In this document: positions 45,571-53,625 of the stretch, piece after piece
How the letters are laid out: every line of letters starts with the position of its first letter
How positions within the stretch are numbered: the first letter of the stretch is position 1
Assembly: GCF_001552635.1 (NCBI RefSeq)
Contig: NZ_BCRO01000012.1
Location: 268,055 to 332,054 of the forward strand
DNA length: 64,000 nt
From: Actinomadura hibisca NBRC 15177
GTDB taxonomy: Bacteria; Actinomycetota; Actinomycetes; Streptosporangiales; Streptosporangiaceae
Direction of reading: 5' to 3'
Notes under the pieces: model-generated
Database searches by the model: none
Told to the model about the DNA's origin: nothing
What the model saw: the letters and a program-made list of their open reading frames with translations, nothing else
Translations under genes and position numbers: made by a program

Positions 45571-46104
45571 ATGGTCTGGGACTCAAGACCGCCCGAGCGT
45601 CGGGGCGACGGCCGCGTCCGGCAGGGGAACAGCGGGCGGTACGCGGCGATGGCGCACGACGAACGCTTTGTGTTGTTGCGGTCCAGGTTCCGGCGGCTCG
45701 CCTCGGCGGTCGTCGGCTCGTTCCTGGGCTGGTACCTGCTCTACGTCCTGTTGTCGGCGTTCGCGCGCGACCTCATGGCGCAGCCGGTGATCGGCAACGT
45801 CAACGTCGCCCTCGTGCTCGGCGTGCTCCAGTTCGTGTCCACGTTCGCGCTGGCCTGGTGCTACACCTCCTACGCCCGCCGCACGCTGGACCCGCTGTCG
45901 GCCGAGCTGCGCGCCGAGGCCGACCGGACGCCGTACGCGCCGCGCCAGATCTCGCGCGGCGCCGACGGCGGCAGCCGCACGCCGCTTCCCGAGCGCGGCC
46001 AGGGCACGGTGGGCAACGCGGCCGAGCGGGCGCGCGAGGGGGAGCGCGGCCGCGACGCCTGGCCGGGCGCCGGAGTCCGTCCCGATCCGGGATGGCTCCA
46101 GTGA
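45571..46104 (+). CDS. DUF485 membrane protein, ActP partner
   Basis: The 177-residue protein has the DUF485 core HDERFVLLRSRFRRLASAV, then two membrane segments (VVGSFLGWYLLYVLLSAFA and NVALVLGVLQFVSTFALAW) and YTSYARRTLDPLSAEL. The C-terminal 60 residues are charged and disordered. DUF485 proteins are encoded with acetate/solute symporters and may be regulatory subunits. GGAGGG precedes the ATG. It overlaps actP. Confidence 0.88.
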   Translation: MVWDSRPPERRGDGRVRQGNSGRYAAMAHDERFVLLRSRFRRLASAVVGSFLGWYLLYVLLSAFARDLMAQPVIGNVNVALVLGVLQFVSTFALAWCYTSYARRTLDPLSAELRAEADRTPYAPRQISRGADGGSRTPLPERGQGTVGNAAERAREGERGRDAWPGAGVRPDPGWLQ

Positions 46105-47804
46105 CGGCGGTCGCGACGGGCACCGTCGCAGCCGCCGAGACCGGGGGCGGGCGCGCGCTGACGTTCGTGCTGTTCCTGGTCTTCATCGGCATCACGCTCG
46201 GCATCACGTTCTGGGCGCGCGCCAACACCCGGGGGGCGGTCGACTACTACGCGGGGGGCCGCAGCTTCTCCGGCCCGCAGAACGGCACCGCGCTGGCCGG
46301 CGACTACATGTCGGCCGCCTCGTTCCTGGGCATCGCGGGCATCATCGCGCTGTCGGGCTACGACGGCTTCCTGTACTCGATCGGCTTCCTGGTCGCGTGG
46401 CTGCTGACGCTGCTGCTGGTCGAGCTGATGCGCAACGCCGGCCGCTTCACCATGGCCGACGTGTTGTCGTACCGGATGCGGCAGCCCCCGGTGCGCACCG
46501 CCGCCGCCGTCTCCACGGTCACGGTGTCGGTGTTCTACCTGCTGGCGCAGATGGTCGGCGCGGGCGCGCTGGTGTCGCTGCTGCTCGGCATCCACGAGGG
46601 CGAGACCTTCCTGGGGATGGACGCCGGCACCGCGCGCACGTTGTCGATCGTCGCGGTGGGCGCGCTGATGATCGTCTACGTGATGTTCGGCGGCATGAAG
46701 GGCACCACCTGGGTGCAGATCGTCAAGGCGGTGTTGCTGATGTTCGGCGCCACCGTGCTGACCCTGCTGGTGCTGGCCAAGTTCGACTTCAACCCCAGCG
46801 CGCTGCTGGGCTCGGCCGCCGACTCCAGCGGCAAGGGGCAGGCGTTCCTGCAACCGGGCCTGAAGTACGGCAAGGAGGTCGCCGACGACCCCTGGCAGAC
46901 GGTGATCAACAAGCTGGACTTCATCAGCCTGGCGCTGGCGCTGATCCTGGGCACCGCGGGCCTGCCGCACATCGTCACCCGGTTCTTCACCGTGCCGGAC
47001 GCGCGCACCGCGCGCACCTCGGTCAACTGGGCGATCGGCCTGGTCGGCGCGTTCTACCTGATGACGCTCGCGCTCGGCTTCGGCGCGGCGGCGCTGGTGG
47101 GCCGGGCCGCGATCGTCGCCCAGGACCCGGCCGGCAACACCGCCGCGCCGCAGCTCGCGCAGGCGGTCGGCGAGATGGCGGCCGGGCCGATCGGCGGCGA
47201 GATCATGCTGGCGTTCATCGCGGCGGTCGCGTTCGCCACGATCCTGGCGGTGGTGTCGGGCCTGGTGCTGGCCTCCTCCACCTCGCTGGCGCACGACTAC
47301 TTCGGCCACGTGCTGATGTTCGGCCGCCCGCGCGAGTCGCAGGAGGTCGCGGTGGCCCGGTTCTCCGCGCTGCTGATCGGCACGCTGGCGGTGGTGCTCG
47401 CGGTGATCGCCAAGAACCTGAACGTGGCGTTCCTGGTGGCGCTGGCGTTCGCGATGGCGGCCGCCGCCAACCTGCCGGCGATCACGTTGTCGCTGTTCTG
47501 GAAGCGGTTCAACACCCGCGGCGTGGTGGCCGGCATCTACGGCGGGCTGCTCAGCTCGCTGGTGCTGGTGTTCTTCTCGCCGGTGGTGTCGGGCAAGGTC
47601 GACCCGGTGACCGGCCAGAGCCTGTCGTTGTTCCCGCTCGGGGTCGACTTCCACCTGTTCCCGATGGAGAACCCGGGGCTGGTGTCGATCCCGTTCGGCT
47701 TCCTGTGCGCGGTGGTGGGCACGTTCCTGGGCCGCGAGAAGGCCGACGAGCAGCGCTACGACGAGCTGTCGGTGCGCTCGCTGACGGGGGCCGGCTCCGC
47801 CTGA
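46092..47804 (+). CDS. actP: Cation/acetate symporter ActP
   Basis: A sodium/solute symporter-family protein of about 570 residues with 13-14 membrane segments. ARANTRGAVDYYAGGRSFSG and GDYMSAASFLGIAG are classic ActP motifs; GTAGLPHIVTRFFTVPDAR is the sodium-solute signature region. It imports acetate or related short carboxylates. The start may be the GTG at 46101, which would give a 4-bp GTGA overlap with DUF485. Expressed with it as an operon. Confidence 0.93.
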   Translation: MAPVTAVATGTVAAAETGGGRALTFVLFLVFIGITLGITFWARANTRGAVDYYAGGRSFSGPQNGTALAGDYMSAASFLGIAGIIALSGYDGFLYSIGFLVAWLLTLLLVELMRNAGRFTMADVLSYRMRQPPVRTAAAVSTVTVSVFYLLAQMVGAGALVSLLLGIHEGETFLGMDAGTARTLSIVAVGALMIVYVMFGGMKGTTWVQIVKAVLLMFGATVLTLLVLAKFDFNPSALLGSAADSSGKGQAFLQPGLKYGKEVADDPWQTVINKLDFISLALALILGTAGLPHIVTRFFTVPDARTARTSVNWAIGLVGAFYLMTLALGFGAAALVGRAAIVAQDPAGNTAAPQLAQAVGEMAAGPIGGEIMLAFIAAVAFATILAVVSGLVLASSTSLAHDYFGHVLMFGRPRESQEVAVARFSALLIGTLAVVLAVIAKNLNVAFLVALAFAMAAAANLPAITLSLFWKRFNTRGVVAGIYGGLLSSLVLVFFSPVVSGKVDPVTGQSLSLFPLGVDFHLFPMENPGLVSIPFGFLCAVVGTFLGREKADEQRYDELSVRSLTGAGSA

Positions 47805-47823
47805 TCGGTCCCGTCCCGCCCGG

Positions 47824-47855
47824 CGGCCCCCGTCCCCCTGCCGGGACGGGGGCCG
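47824..47855 (+). terminator. Hairpin terminator after actP
   Basis: A perfect 13-bp stem (CGGCCCCCGTCCC / GGGACGGGGGCCG, loop CCTGCC) starts 20 bp past the stop. No T tract follows. Confidence 0.75.
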
Positions 47856-47922
47856 TCGGCAGTGCTCCCTTACGTGGGCGGGCTAACACCGGATCCGGCC
47901 TTAAGTTACTTATGGGTACGGC

Positions 47923-48396
47923 ATGCTTGACGGCATGAAGCCCACGTCCCTGCTCGCCCTGGCCGGCGCGGTCGGCGGCACCGTCCTGGCCACCGCCGGG
48001 GTCGCGCTGCTGGTGCTGGACGACGACTCCGGCGAGACGCGGCCCGCCGCCAGCGCCCGCGCGCACCAGGACGCCTCCGCCATCGCCGCGGCGCTGCGCG
48101 AGCGCGGGGCGACCGGCTGCTCCGACGGCGACCCGACCCGCGTGGAGTGCCGCTACGCCGGCCGCTACGTCGCCGCGACCGTCCTCACCCCCGACACGGG
48201 CATGACCGTGGACGCCCTCGCCGGAAGCTGGCGGACGGGCGTCGGGCAGAGCAGCCTGGGCGAGCTGGGGCCGTTCGCGCTCCTGCAGGGGCCCAACTGG
48301 CTGGTCACCGGCCCGCGCGAGCTGGTCGACAAGGTGCGGCCCGACCTCGGCGGCCAGGTGCTGCACTGCGACCGCCCCTTCGGCACCTGCTCCTGA
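47923..48396 (+). CDS. Small exported or membrane-anchored unknown protein
   Basis: The 157-residue protein has an N-terminal hydrophobic segment (LLALAGAVGGTVLATAGVALLVL) and then a globular domain with cysteines in TGCSDGD, VECRYAG, LHCDRPFGTCS, which could form disulfides outside the cell. An ATG at 47935 (MKPTSLLALAG) may be the real start. I do not recognise the family. Confidence 0.6.
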   Translation: MLDGMKPTSLLALAGAVGGTVLATAGVALLVLDDDSGETRPAASARAHQDASAIAAALRERGATGCSDGDPTRVECRYAGRYVAATVLTPDTGMTVDALAGSWRTGVGQSSLGELGPFALLQGPNWLVTGPRELVDKVRPDLGGQVLHCDRPFGTCS

Positions 48397-48761
48397 CCCC
48401 GCACCTGCTTTGAAGCCGCGCCCGCTCCCGTATCCGCGCGGCCACGCCCGTTCCTGACGCGCCGTCTGACTGAGGCGCAGCCCACAGTGCGGAGGCGTGT
48501 GAGGGGTTGCGGAGCAGGTCGGACGGGGGGAGGAAGATCCGCGCTGTCCCGTCCCGTGCCCGAATGTGCCGAGTGCCCGGGCAGGGGCGACTTGGCGTGG
48601 CAGAATATCGGGACGCGCCTCCAGGTACGGTGGGGCGCTGGTAGGGGGATGGGCCTCCCGCGACGTCCGGGACGCCCGACGCCGCCCGTGCCCGGCCCCG
48701 CCGGTGGGCGGGGGCCGCACCCCGCCGAGCACGGCCGACTGCCGGGAGGAGGTGCGGTGGC
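48397..48761. other. Intergenic region before the mycosin gene
   Basis: These 365 bp contain no convincing gene. A near-perfect GC hairpin lies at 48693-48717 (CGGCCCCGCC / GGGCGGGGGCCG with one bulge), and GGGAGGAGG at 48743-48751 is the mycosin ribosome-binding site. No clear -35/-10 pair is visible. Confidence 0.5.
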
Positions 48762-51089
48762 GTGTCCCATGCCCGACGCCGTGAGCGGCGCGCGCAGGTG
48801 CTGCCCCGCATCGGCGTTCGCGCCGCCGCGACCCTCACCGGGCTGACCCTCGTCGCCGCCGTCGCCGTCCCGGCCGCCCTCGCGCCCGACGGCCGCGCGC
48901 CCGTCCACCCGCCCGAGCGCCCGGTGCGCGGCGCCGCCGCCGGAGCGCTGCGCGCCGCGCCGACCGACCAGATCCGCGCCCGCCAGTGGCACCTCGACGA
49001 CATGCACGTCCCGCGCGCCTGGCGCTGGACCAAGGGCTCGGGCGTGACCGTCGCCGTGCTCGACACCGGCGTCGACCGCCGCCACCCCGACCTGTCCGGC
49101 CGGGTCGTCAACGGCCCCGACCTCACCGGCGGCGCGCGCCGTCCGGGCACCAGGTACTGGGGCCTGCACGGCACCTCGATGGCGAGCATCATCGCCGGTC
49201 ACGGCCACGGGCCCGGCCTGCAGGAGGGCGTGATGGGCGTCGCGCCGCAGAGCCGCGTCCTGTCGGTCCGCGTCACCTGGGAGAACGACGACCCGATGCG
49301 CCGCAACGGCGGCGAGGTCGGCCGCAACCGCGACGCGGTCGCCCAGGGCATCCGGTACGCCGTCGACAACGGCGCCGGCATCATCAACATGTCGCTGGGC
49401 GGCGGCAAGCAGTTCTACAACGGCAGCGGCACCGAGGAGAGCGCGATCAAGTACGCGCTGTCCAAGGGCGTGGTGCTGATCGCCTCGGCCGGCAACGACG
49501 GCGCGGGCGCCAACCGCAAGAACTTCCCCGCCGCCTATCCCGGCGTCATCGCGGTCGGCGCGCTCGACCGCAAGCTGAAGGTGTGGAAGGACAGCAACCG
49601 CCACCCCTACGTCGCGGTGTGCGCGCCCGGCGTGGAGATCGTCAGCGCGGACGCCAGCAACGGGTACGTGGTCGGGACCGGCACCAGCCCGTCCTCGGCG
49701 ATCGTCGCCGGGGTCGCGGCGCTGGTGCGCTCCCGCTATCCCAAGCTCAGCCCCGAGCAGGTCCGGCAGGCGCTGGTGCAGGGGTCCCCGGCGCGCCGCA
49801 CCCCGACCGGCTCGGCCCAGTGCCCCGGCCCGCTGGACGCCACCCGCGCGCTGCTGGCCGCCCACAAGATCAACAAGACGGCCGGCGGCGCCGCGCCCGC
49901 CGCCGCGCCCGAGTCGGCCGCGCCGAGCCCGGCCGCCGCGCCCGTCGAGGAAGAGGGCGACGGCACGCTGTTCCTGGTGATCCTCGGGGGCGGCGGGGTG
50001 CTGGTGCTGCTCGGCCTGGTGCTGGGCTGGCGGCAGCGGCGGCGTCCCGGCGAGCGGCCGGACGAGTCCGGGCCGGCGCTGGGCGACCCGCGCGAGCCCG
50101 TCCCGGCGATGGCGGCCCAGCCAGGGCCGGCGGCGACCGCGCACGGCGGGCCGCCGGTCGAGGCGCCGCTGTGGCAGAGCAACGACGTGGGCCTGGCCGG
50201 GACGCGCGCCGACGTGTCGGTGCCGCACGGCGAGCCGCCCATCGCCCAGACCGGCCTGCCCGCCTGGCCCGACCAGCCGGACGAGCCCGGCCGGCCCGCC
50301 CCCGAGGCCGGACGGCCCGAGCCGCCGCGCCCGCCGAGCGAGCTGCACCCGTTCATCGTGGGCGACGGCGGCGCGCACCGCCGTCCCGAGCCCAACGGCA
50401 CCGGCCCGCGCAACGGGCACGACGCGCTGGGCATCGGCCACCCGTCCGACGACCAGCAGCCCGCCTTCCCCATAGATGACCGCGGCCCCGCCCCGGCCGA
50501 CGACCACGACCTGCTGGGCATCGGTGACACGCCCACCACCAGCGACCCGCTCGCCAACGGCGTCCCAGGCCTGCACGACCCGTTCGACGGCGGCGCGACG
50601 GCCGCCCGCAACGGCCGCGTCCCGCACAACGGCCACGACCCGCTCGGCGGCCGCGACCCCCTCGACCCCAACACCTCCGCGCCCCTGGACGAGATCGCGC
50701 CCGAGGCCGCCAGCCCGCTGTACGGCTCCGGCCCGCAGGGCAACCGCGACGCCGGCGGTCACGACCCGCTCGACATCGGCGCCACCCCCACGGTCGGCGA
50801 CCCGCCCGCCGCCGGCGAGGTGTTCGACGACACCACCACCTTCGACGACGACGAGTGGGAGAAGTTCCGCCGCAGCGCCCTGGGCGAGCCGCCGGGCAGC
50901 GGCACCACCGGCGCCCAGCCGCTCGTCCCGCCGGAGGAGCTGCCCACCGGCGCGTTCCCGGCCGCGCCGCCGCCCGGCCTGGCCGAGCGCCCGCCCGCCC
51001 CCGACCCGCTGGACGACGACCCGCTGCGCCAGCCCCCGCGCAACCGGCGGCCCGCCGACGAGGACGACTACCGCCCGCCGTGGTGGTGA
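48762..51089 (+). CDS. mycP: Mycosin-type subtilisin-like protease with a long cytoplasmic tail
   Basis: The 775-residue protein has a signal segment (about 17-40), a peptidase S8 domain with the triad Asp101 (AVLDTGVD), His136 (LHGTSMAS) and Ser309 (GTGTSPSSAIVAG), and one membrane segment (about 402-424). Mycosins are membrane proteases of type VII secretion. Normal members end soon after the membrane helix, but here about 350 further Pro/Gly/Asp-rich residues follow, with repeated HDxLGIG/HDPLDIG-like motifs. No other type VII genes are in the window. The GTG has GGGAGGAGG upstream. Confidence 0.88.
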   Translation: MSHARRRERRAQVLPRIGVRAAATLTGLTLVAAVAVPAALAPDGRAPVHPPERPVRGAAAGALRAAPTDQIRARQWHLDDMHVPRAWRWTKGSGVTVAVLDTGVDRRHPDLSGRVVNGPDLTGGARRPGTRYWGLHGTSMASIIAGHGHGPGLQEGVMGVAPQSRVLSVRVTWENDDPMRRNGGEVGRNRDAVAQGIRYAVDNGAGIINMSLGGGKQFYNGSGTEESAIKYALSKGVVLIASAGNDGAGANRKNFPAAYPGVIAVGALDRKLKVWKDSNRHPYVAVCAPGVEIVSADASNGYVVGTGTSPSSAIVAGVAALVRSRYPKLSPEQVRQALVQGSPARRTPTGSAQCPGPLDATRALLAAHKINKTAGGAAPAAAPESAAPSPAAAPVEEEGDGTLFLVILGGGGVLVLLGLVLGWRQRRRPGERPDESGPALGDPREPVPAMAAQPGPAATAHGGPPVEAPLWQSNDVGLAGTRADVSVPHGEPPIAQTGLPAWPDQPDEPGRPAPEAGRPEPPRPPSELHPFIVGDGGAHRRPEPNGTGPRNGHDALGIGHPSDDQQPAFPIDDRGPAPADDHDLLGIGDTPTTSDPLANGVPGLHDPFDGGATAARNGRVPHNGHDPLGGRDPLDPNTSAPLDEIAPEAASPLYGSGPQGNRDAGGHDPLDIGATPTVGDPPAAGEVFDDTTTFDDDEWEKFRRSALGEPPGSGTTGAQPLVPPEELPTGAFPAAPPPGLAERPPAPDPLDDDPLRQPPRNRRPADEDDYRPPWW

Positions 51090-51198
51090 CCCCGCCCCGG
51101 CTACTCCGGCGGGCGTAGCGCGAGAGCCGCCGGACGTGGGACGACGCGGCCCGAGCCCGTCGCCGACCATCGACTCATCCGCACCGAGGAAGAGGTCG

Positions 51199-51492
51199 AT
51201 GACCATGATGGCGACGCTGCTCACCCACCCCGGTCCCTGGCAGGACGGCGCCCACGACGCCCCCGCCTTCTGGCCGGTGTTCCCGATCACCTTCGGGCTG
51301 TTCTGGCTGGCGGTCTTCGCCGGCGCGTTCTACCTGGTCCGCCGCCGCGTCAACGCGGGCGCGGCGGCCACCGCCGCCGCGCGCGACCCGCTGGCGGGCG
51401 CGCAGGCCACCCTCGCCGACCGCTTCGCGCGCGGCGAGATCGACGAGGACGAGTACCACGCCCGCCTGTCGGCGCTGCGCTACGGGGCCTGA
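51199..51492 (+). CDS. Small membrane protein with a SHOCT domain
   Basis: The ATG at 51199 (GAGGAAGAGG upstream) gives 97 residues: one membrane segment (FPITFGLFWLAVFAGAFYLV), then a C-terminal SHOCT motif (ATLADRFARGEIDEDEYHARL). SHOCT segments are short helical pairs of unknown, probably oligomerising, function. Its stop overlaps the convergent MarR gene by 13 bp. Confidence 0.85.
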   Translation: MTMMATLLTHPGPWQDGAHDAPAFWPVFPITFGLFWLAVFAGAFYLVRRRVNAGAAATAAARDPLAGAQATLADRFARGEIDEDEYHARLSALRYGA

Positions 51493-52031
51493 GCCGCCTC
51501 GAAGATCTTGTCCACCCCGTCGGGGTCCATCGGCGACTGGGCGGCGGCGTCGGCGAACCGCGTCAGCAACCGCGCGAACTCGGTGCGCTCGCCGTCGGTC
51601 CAGTCGGCCGTGAGCTCGGCCAGGTAGGCGCGGCGGAACCGGTCGGCGACCTGCTTGACCCGGGCCCCGGCGTCGGTGAGCCCCAGGTTGGCGCGGCGCG
51701 CGTCCACCGGGGACGGCCGCCGCGAGACGAGGCCCGCGTCGATGGCGTGCCCGACCAGGCGGCTGGCGGTCGAGGGGTCGATCTCCAGCCGCTCGGCGAC
51801 CGCGCCGACGGTGACCTCCTGCTCGGGCGCGCAGCTCAGCGCCGCGACCGCGTGCACCACCATCAGGTTGGACAGTTGCAGCGGCCGCGCGCCGGGGCCG
51901 CCGGAGGTCTGCGCCCGGATGCGCTTCATCAGGTCCGGCTTCGCCCACACGCGGCGCAGGTGGAACAGGGCGACGGCGATGTCGGACAGCGCCGGGTCGA
52001 GCGGCTCCGCGGCCGATCGCTCGGTCGTCAT
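51480..52031 (-). CDS. MarR-family transcriptional regulator
   Basis: The 183-residue winged-helix protein has VGAVAERLEIDPSTASRLVGHAIDAGLVSRRPSPVDARR, split across the recognition helix (DPSTASRLVGH) and wing (PVDARRANLGLT). N- and C-terminal helices would form the dimer interface. A palindrome at 52090 could be its operator. It has no obvious operon partner. Confidence 0.9.
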   Translation of the reverse strand: MTTERSAAEPLDPALSDIAVALFHLRRVWAKPDLMKRIRAQTSGGPGARPLQLSNLMVVHAVAALSCAPEQEVTVGAVAERLEIDPSTASRLVGHAIDAGLVSRRPSPVDARRANLGLTDAGARVKQVADRFRRAYLAELTADWTDGERTEFARLLTRFADAAAQSPMDPDGVDKIFEAAQAP

Positions 52032-52366
52032 GGTCTACGGCTCCCTTCCGCACCGCTCGGATACCGGACGGTACTGCTGACTCTAACGCGTGCAGCGTGC
52101 ACAGGTTCCCGGTGGCGTGCCGTCCCGGTGACGTGCCGTGTCCGCCCGGGTCCGGCGGGACGGATGTGATGCACTGGGACACCGCCGCATTCCCGGGACG
52201 AGCAGCCGAAACACGCCCCGGCCGTTCCCCGCGAACCGCCGGACGCTGTCGGCCGGGCCGGTTAGCATGGCACCGGCCGAACCCGGACGACCCGGGATTA
52301 CTGACCACAGAGGGGATCCGCCGGCGGGACTTCCCGCCGCGATGGGACCCCCAACAGGACGGCAGC
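52032..52366. promoter_or_regulatory. Intergenic region with a MarR-type palindrome
   Basis: GTGCA-GCG-TGCAC (52090-52102) is a perfect 5-bp inverted repeat about 60 bp upstream of marR and might be its operator. The rest of this 335-bp gap shows no gene; AACAGGACGG supplies a weak ribosome site for the DUF3263 gene. Confidence 0.4.
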
Positions 52367-52687
52367 ATGAACGATGGCCCAGTTTTGGAACCGGTGAACT
52401 CCGGCCCGGAGGACGACGAGCACGCCTTCCCGGCCGACCTGCTCTCCGAGCGCGACCGCCAGATCCTCGCCTTCGAGCGGCAGTGGTGGAAGTACGCCGG
52501 AGCCAAGGAGCAGGCGATCCGCGAACTGTTCGACATGTCGGCGACGCGGTACTACCAGCTCCTCAACATCCTGATCGACCGACCCGAGGCGCTCGCGCAC
52601 GACCCCATGCTCGTCAAGCGCCTGCGCCGGATGCGCAGCCAACGGCAACGGCAACGCGCCGCGCGCCGACTCGGCATCCGGCCCTGA
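52367..52687 (+). CDS. DUF3263 protein
   Basis: The 106-residue protein contains LSERDRQILAFERQWWKYAG, then KEQAIRELFDMSATRYYQLL and DPMLVKRLRRMRSQRQRQR, the complete DUF3263 domain. The central helices resemble a helix-turn-helix, and the basic C-terminus fits nucleic-acid binding, but no role is established. Found only in actinobacteria. It ends one base before otsB and probably forms an operon with it. Confidence 0.9.
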   Translation: MNDGPVLEPVNSGPEDDEHAFPADLLSERDRQILAFERQWWKYAGAKEQAIRELFDMSATRYYQLLNILIDRPEALAHDPMLVKRLRRMRSQRQRQRAARRLGIRP

Positions 52688-52688
52688 T

Positions 52689-53525
52689 GTGACCAACACT
52701 GGTCACGTGACTTCTCCCCAATCCCAGACGGCCGCCGGCGCGGCCGGTCTCGACGCGATCCGGACCACCCCCGCCGGAGCCGTGCTCGGCTTCGACTTCG
52801 ACGGAACCCTCGCCCCGATCGTCGACGACCCGGCGGCGGCGCGGGCCCATCCCCGGGCGGCGGCGACCCTGGCCCGCCTGGCTTCGCAGGTGGGCTCGGT
52901 GGTCATCATCACCGGCCGCCCGGCCGCCGTCGCCGTCGAGTACGGCGGCTTCGACGGCATCGACGGGCTGGTCGTGCTCGGCCAGTACGGGCTGGAGCGC
53001 TGGGAGTCGGGTGAGCTGACCTCACCCGAGCCCCCGCCCGGCGTCGCCGAGGCGCGCACCAAGCTGCCCGAGGTGCTGAAGGCGGCGGGCGCGCCCGCCG
53101 AGGTCTTCGTCGAGGACAAGGGCCAGGCCCTGGCGGTGCACACCCGCCGCTGCGCCGAGCCGCAGGTGGCGCTGGAGCGGCTGCGCGGCCTCATGGACGC
53201 CCTCGCCGAGCGCGCGGGCCTGGTGGTCGAGCCGGGCCGCTACGTCCTGGAGCTGCGCCCGCCGGGCATGGACAAGGGCCGCGCGCTGCGCGACTTCCTG
53301 GCGGCGCGGGACCGCCCGTCGGCGGTGCTGTTCGCGGGCGACGACCTGGGCGACCTGGCGGCCTACGACGCCGTCGACGCGCTGCGCGGGCAGGGCGTGC
53401 CCGGCGTGAAGGTGTGCAGCGGGTCGGCCGAGGTCACCGCGCTCGCCGAGCGCGCCGACGTGGTCGTGGACGGCCCGGCCGGGGTGGTGGACTTCCTGGA
53501 CGGCCTGCTCGCGCCGCCGGCCTGA
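52689..53525 (+). CDS. otsB: Trehalose-6-phosphate phosphatase
   Basis: A HAD-superfamily enzyme of 278 residues (or 272 from the GTG at 52707). The nucleophile motif is GFDFDGTLAPIVDD, motif II is IITGRP, the lysine is in DKGRALRDFL, and motif IV is FAGDDLGDLAAYD. LELRPPGMDKG is typical of OtsB. It dephosphorylates trehalose 6-phosphate; the synthase otsA lies about 9 kb away at the right edge. Confidence 0.94.
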   Translation: MTNTGHVTSPQSQTAAGAAGLDAIRTTPAGAVLGFDFDGTLAPIVDDPAAARAHPRAAATLARLASQVGSVVIITGRPAAVAVEYGGFDGIDGLVVLGQYGLERWESGELTSPEPPPGVAEARTKLPEVLKAAGAPAEVFVEDKGQALAVHTRRCAEPQVALERLRGLMDALAERAGLVVEPGRYVLELRPPGMDKGRALRDFLAARDRPSAVLFAGDDLGDLAAYDAVDALRGQGVPGVKVCSGSAEVTALAERADVVVDGPAGVVDFLDGLLAPPA

Positions 53526-53625
53526 GCCGTTCCCCGGCCCCTTGTCAACCCGGCATCCAATTGCGTGACACTATGGTGATTTGTGATGCTTGTGTGACCA
53601 TGGGGCCTGGGGATGAGAGCGGGGA

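Noticed and set aside
45870..47654. Long minus-strand frame opposite actP
   Set aside because: Translation is Arg/His/Gln-rich with no hydrophobic pattern; actP is unambiguous.
48165..51290. Open minus-strand frame of 1041 codons opposite the mycosin gene
   Set aside because: The mycosin has an intact catalytic triad and ribosome site; the antisense translation is Arg/Gly/Val-rich filler.
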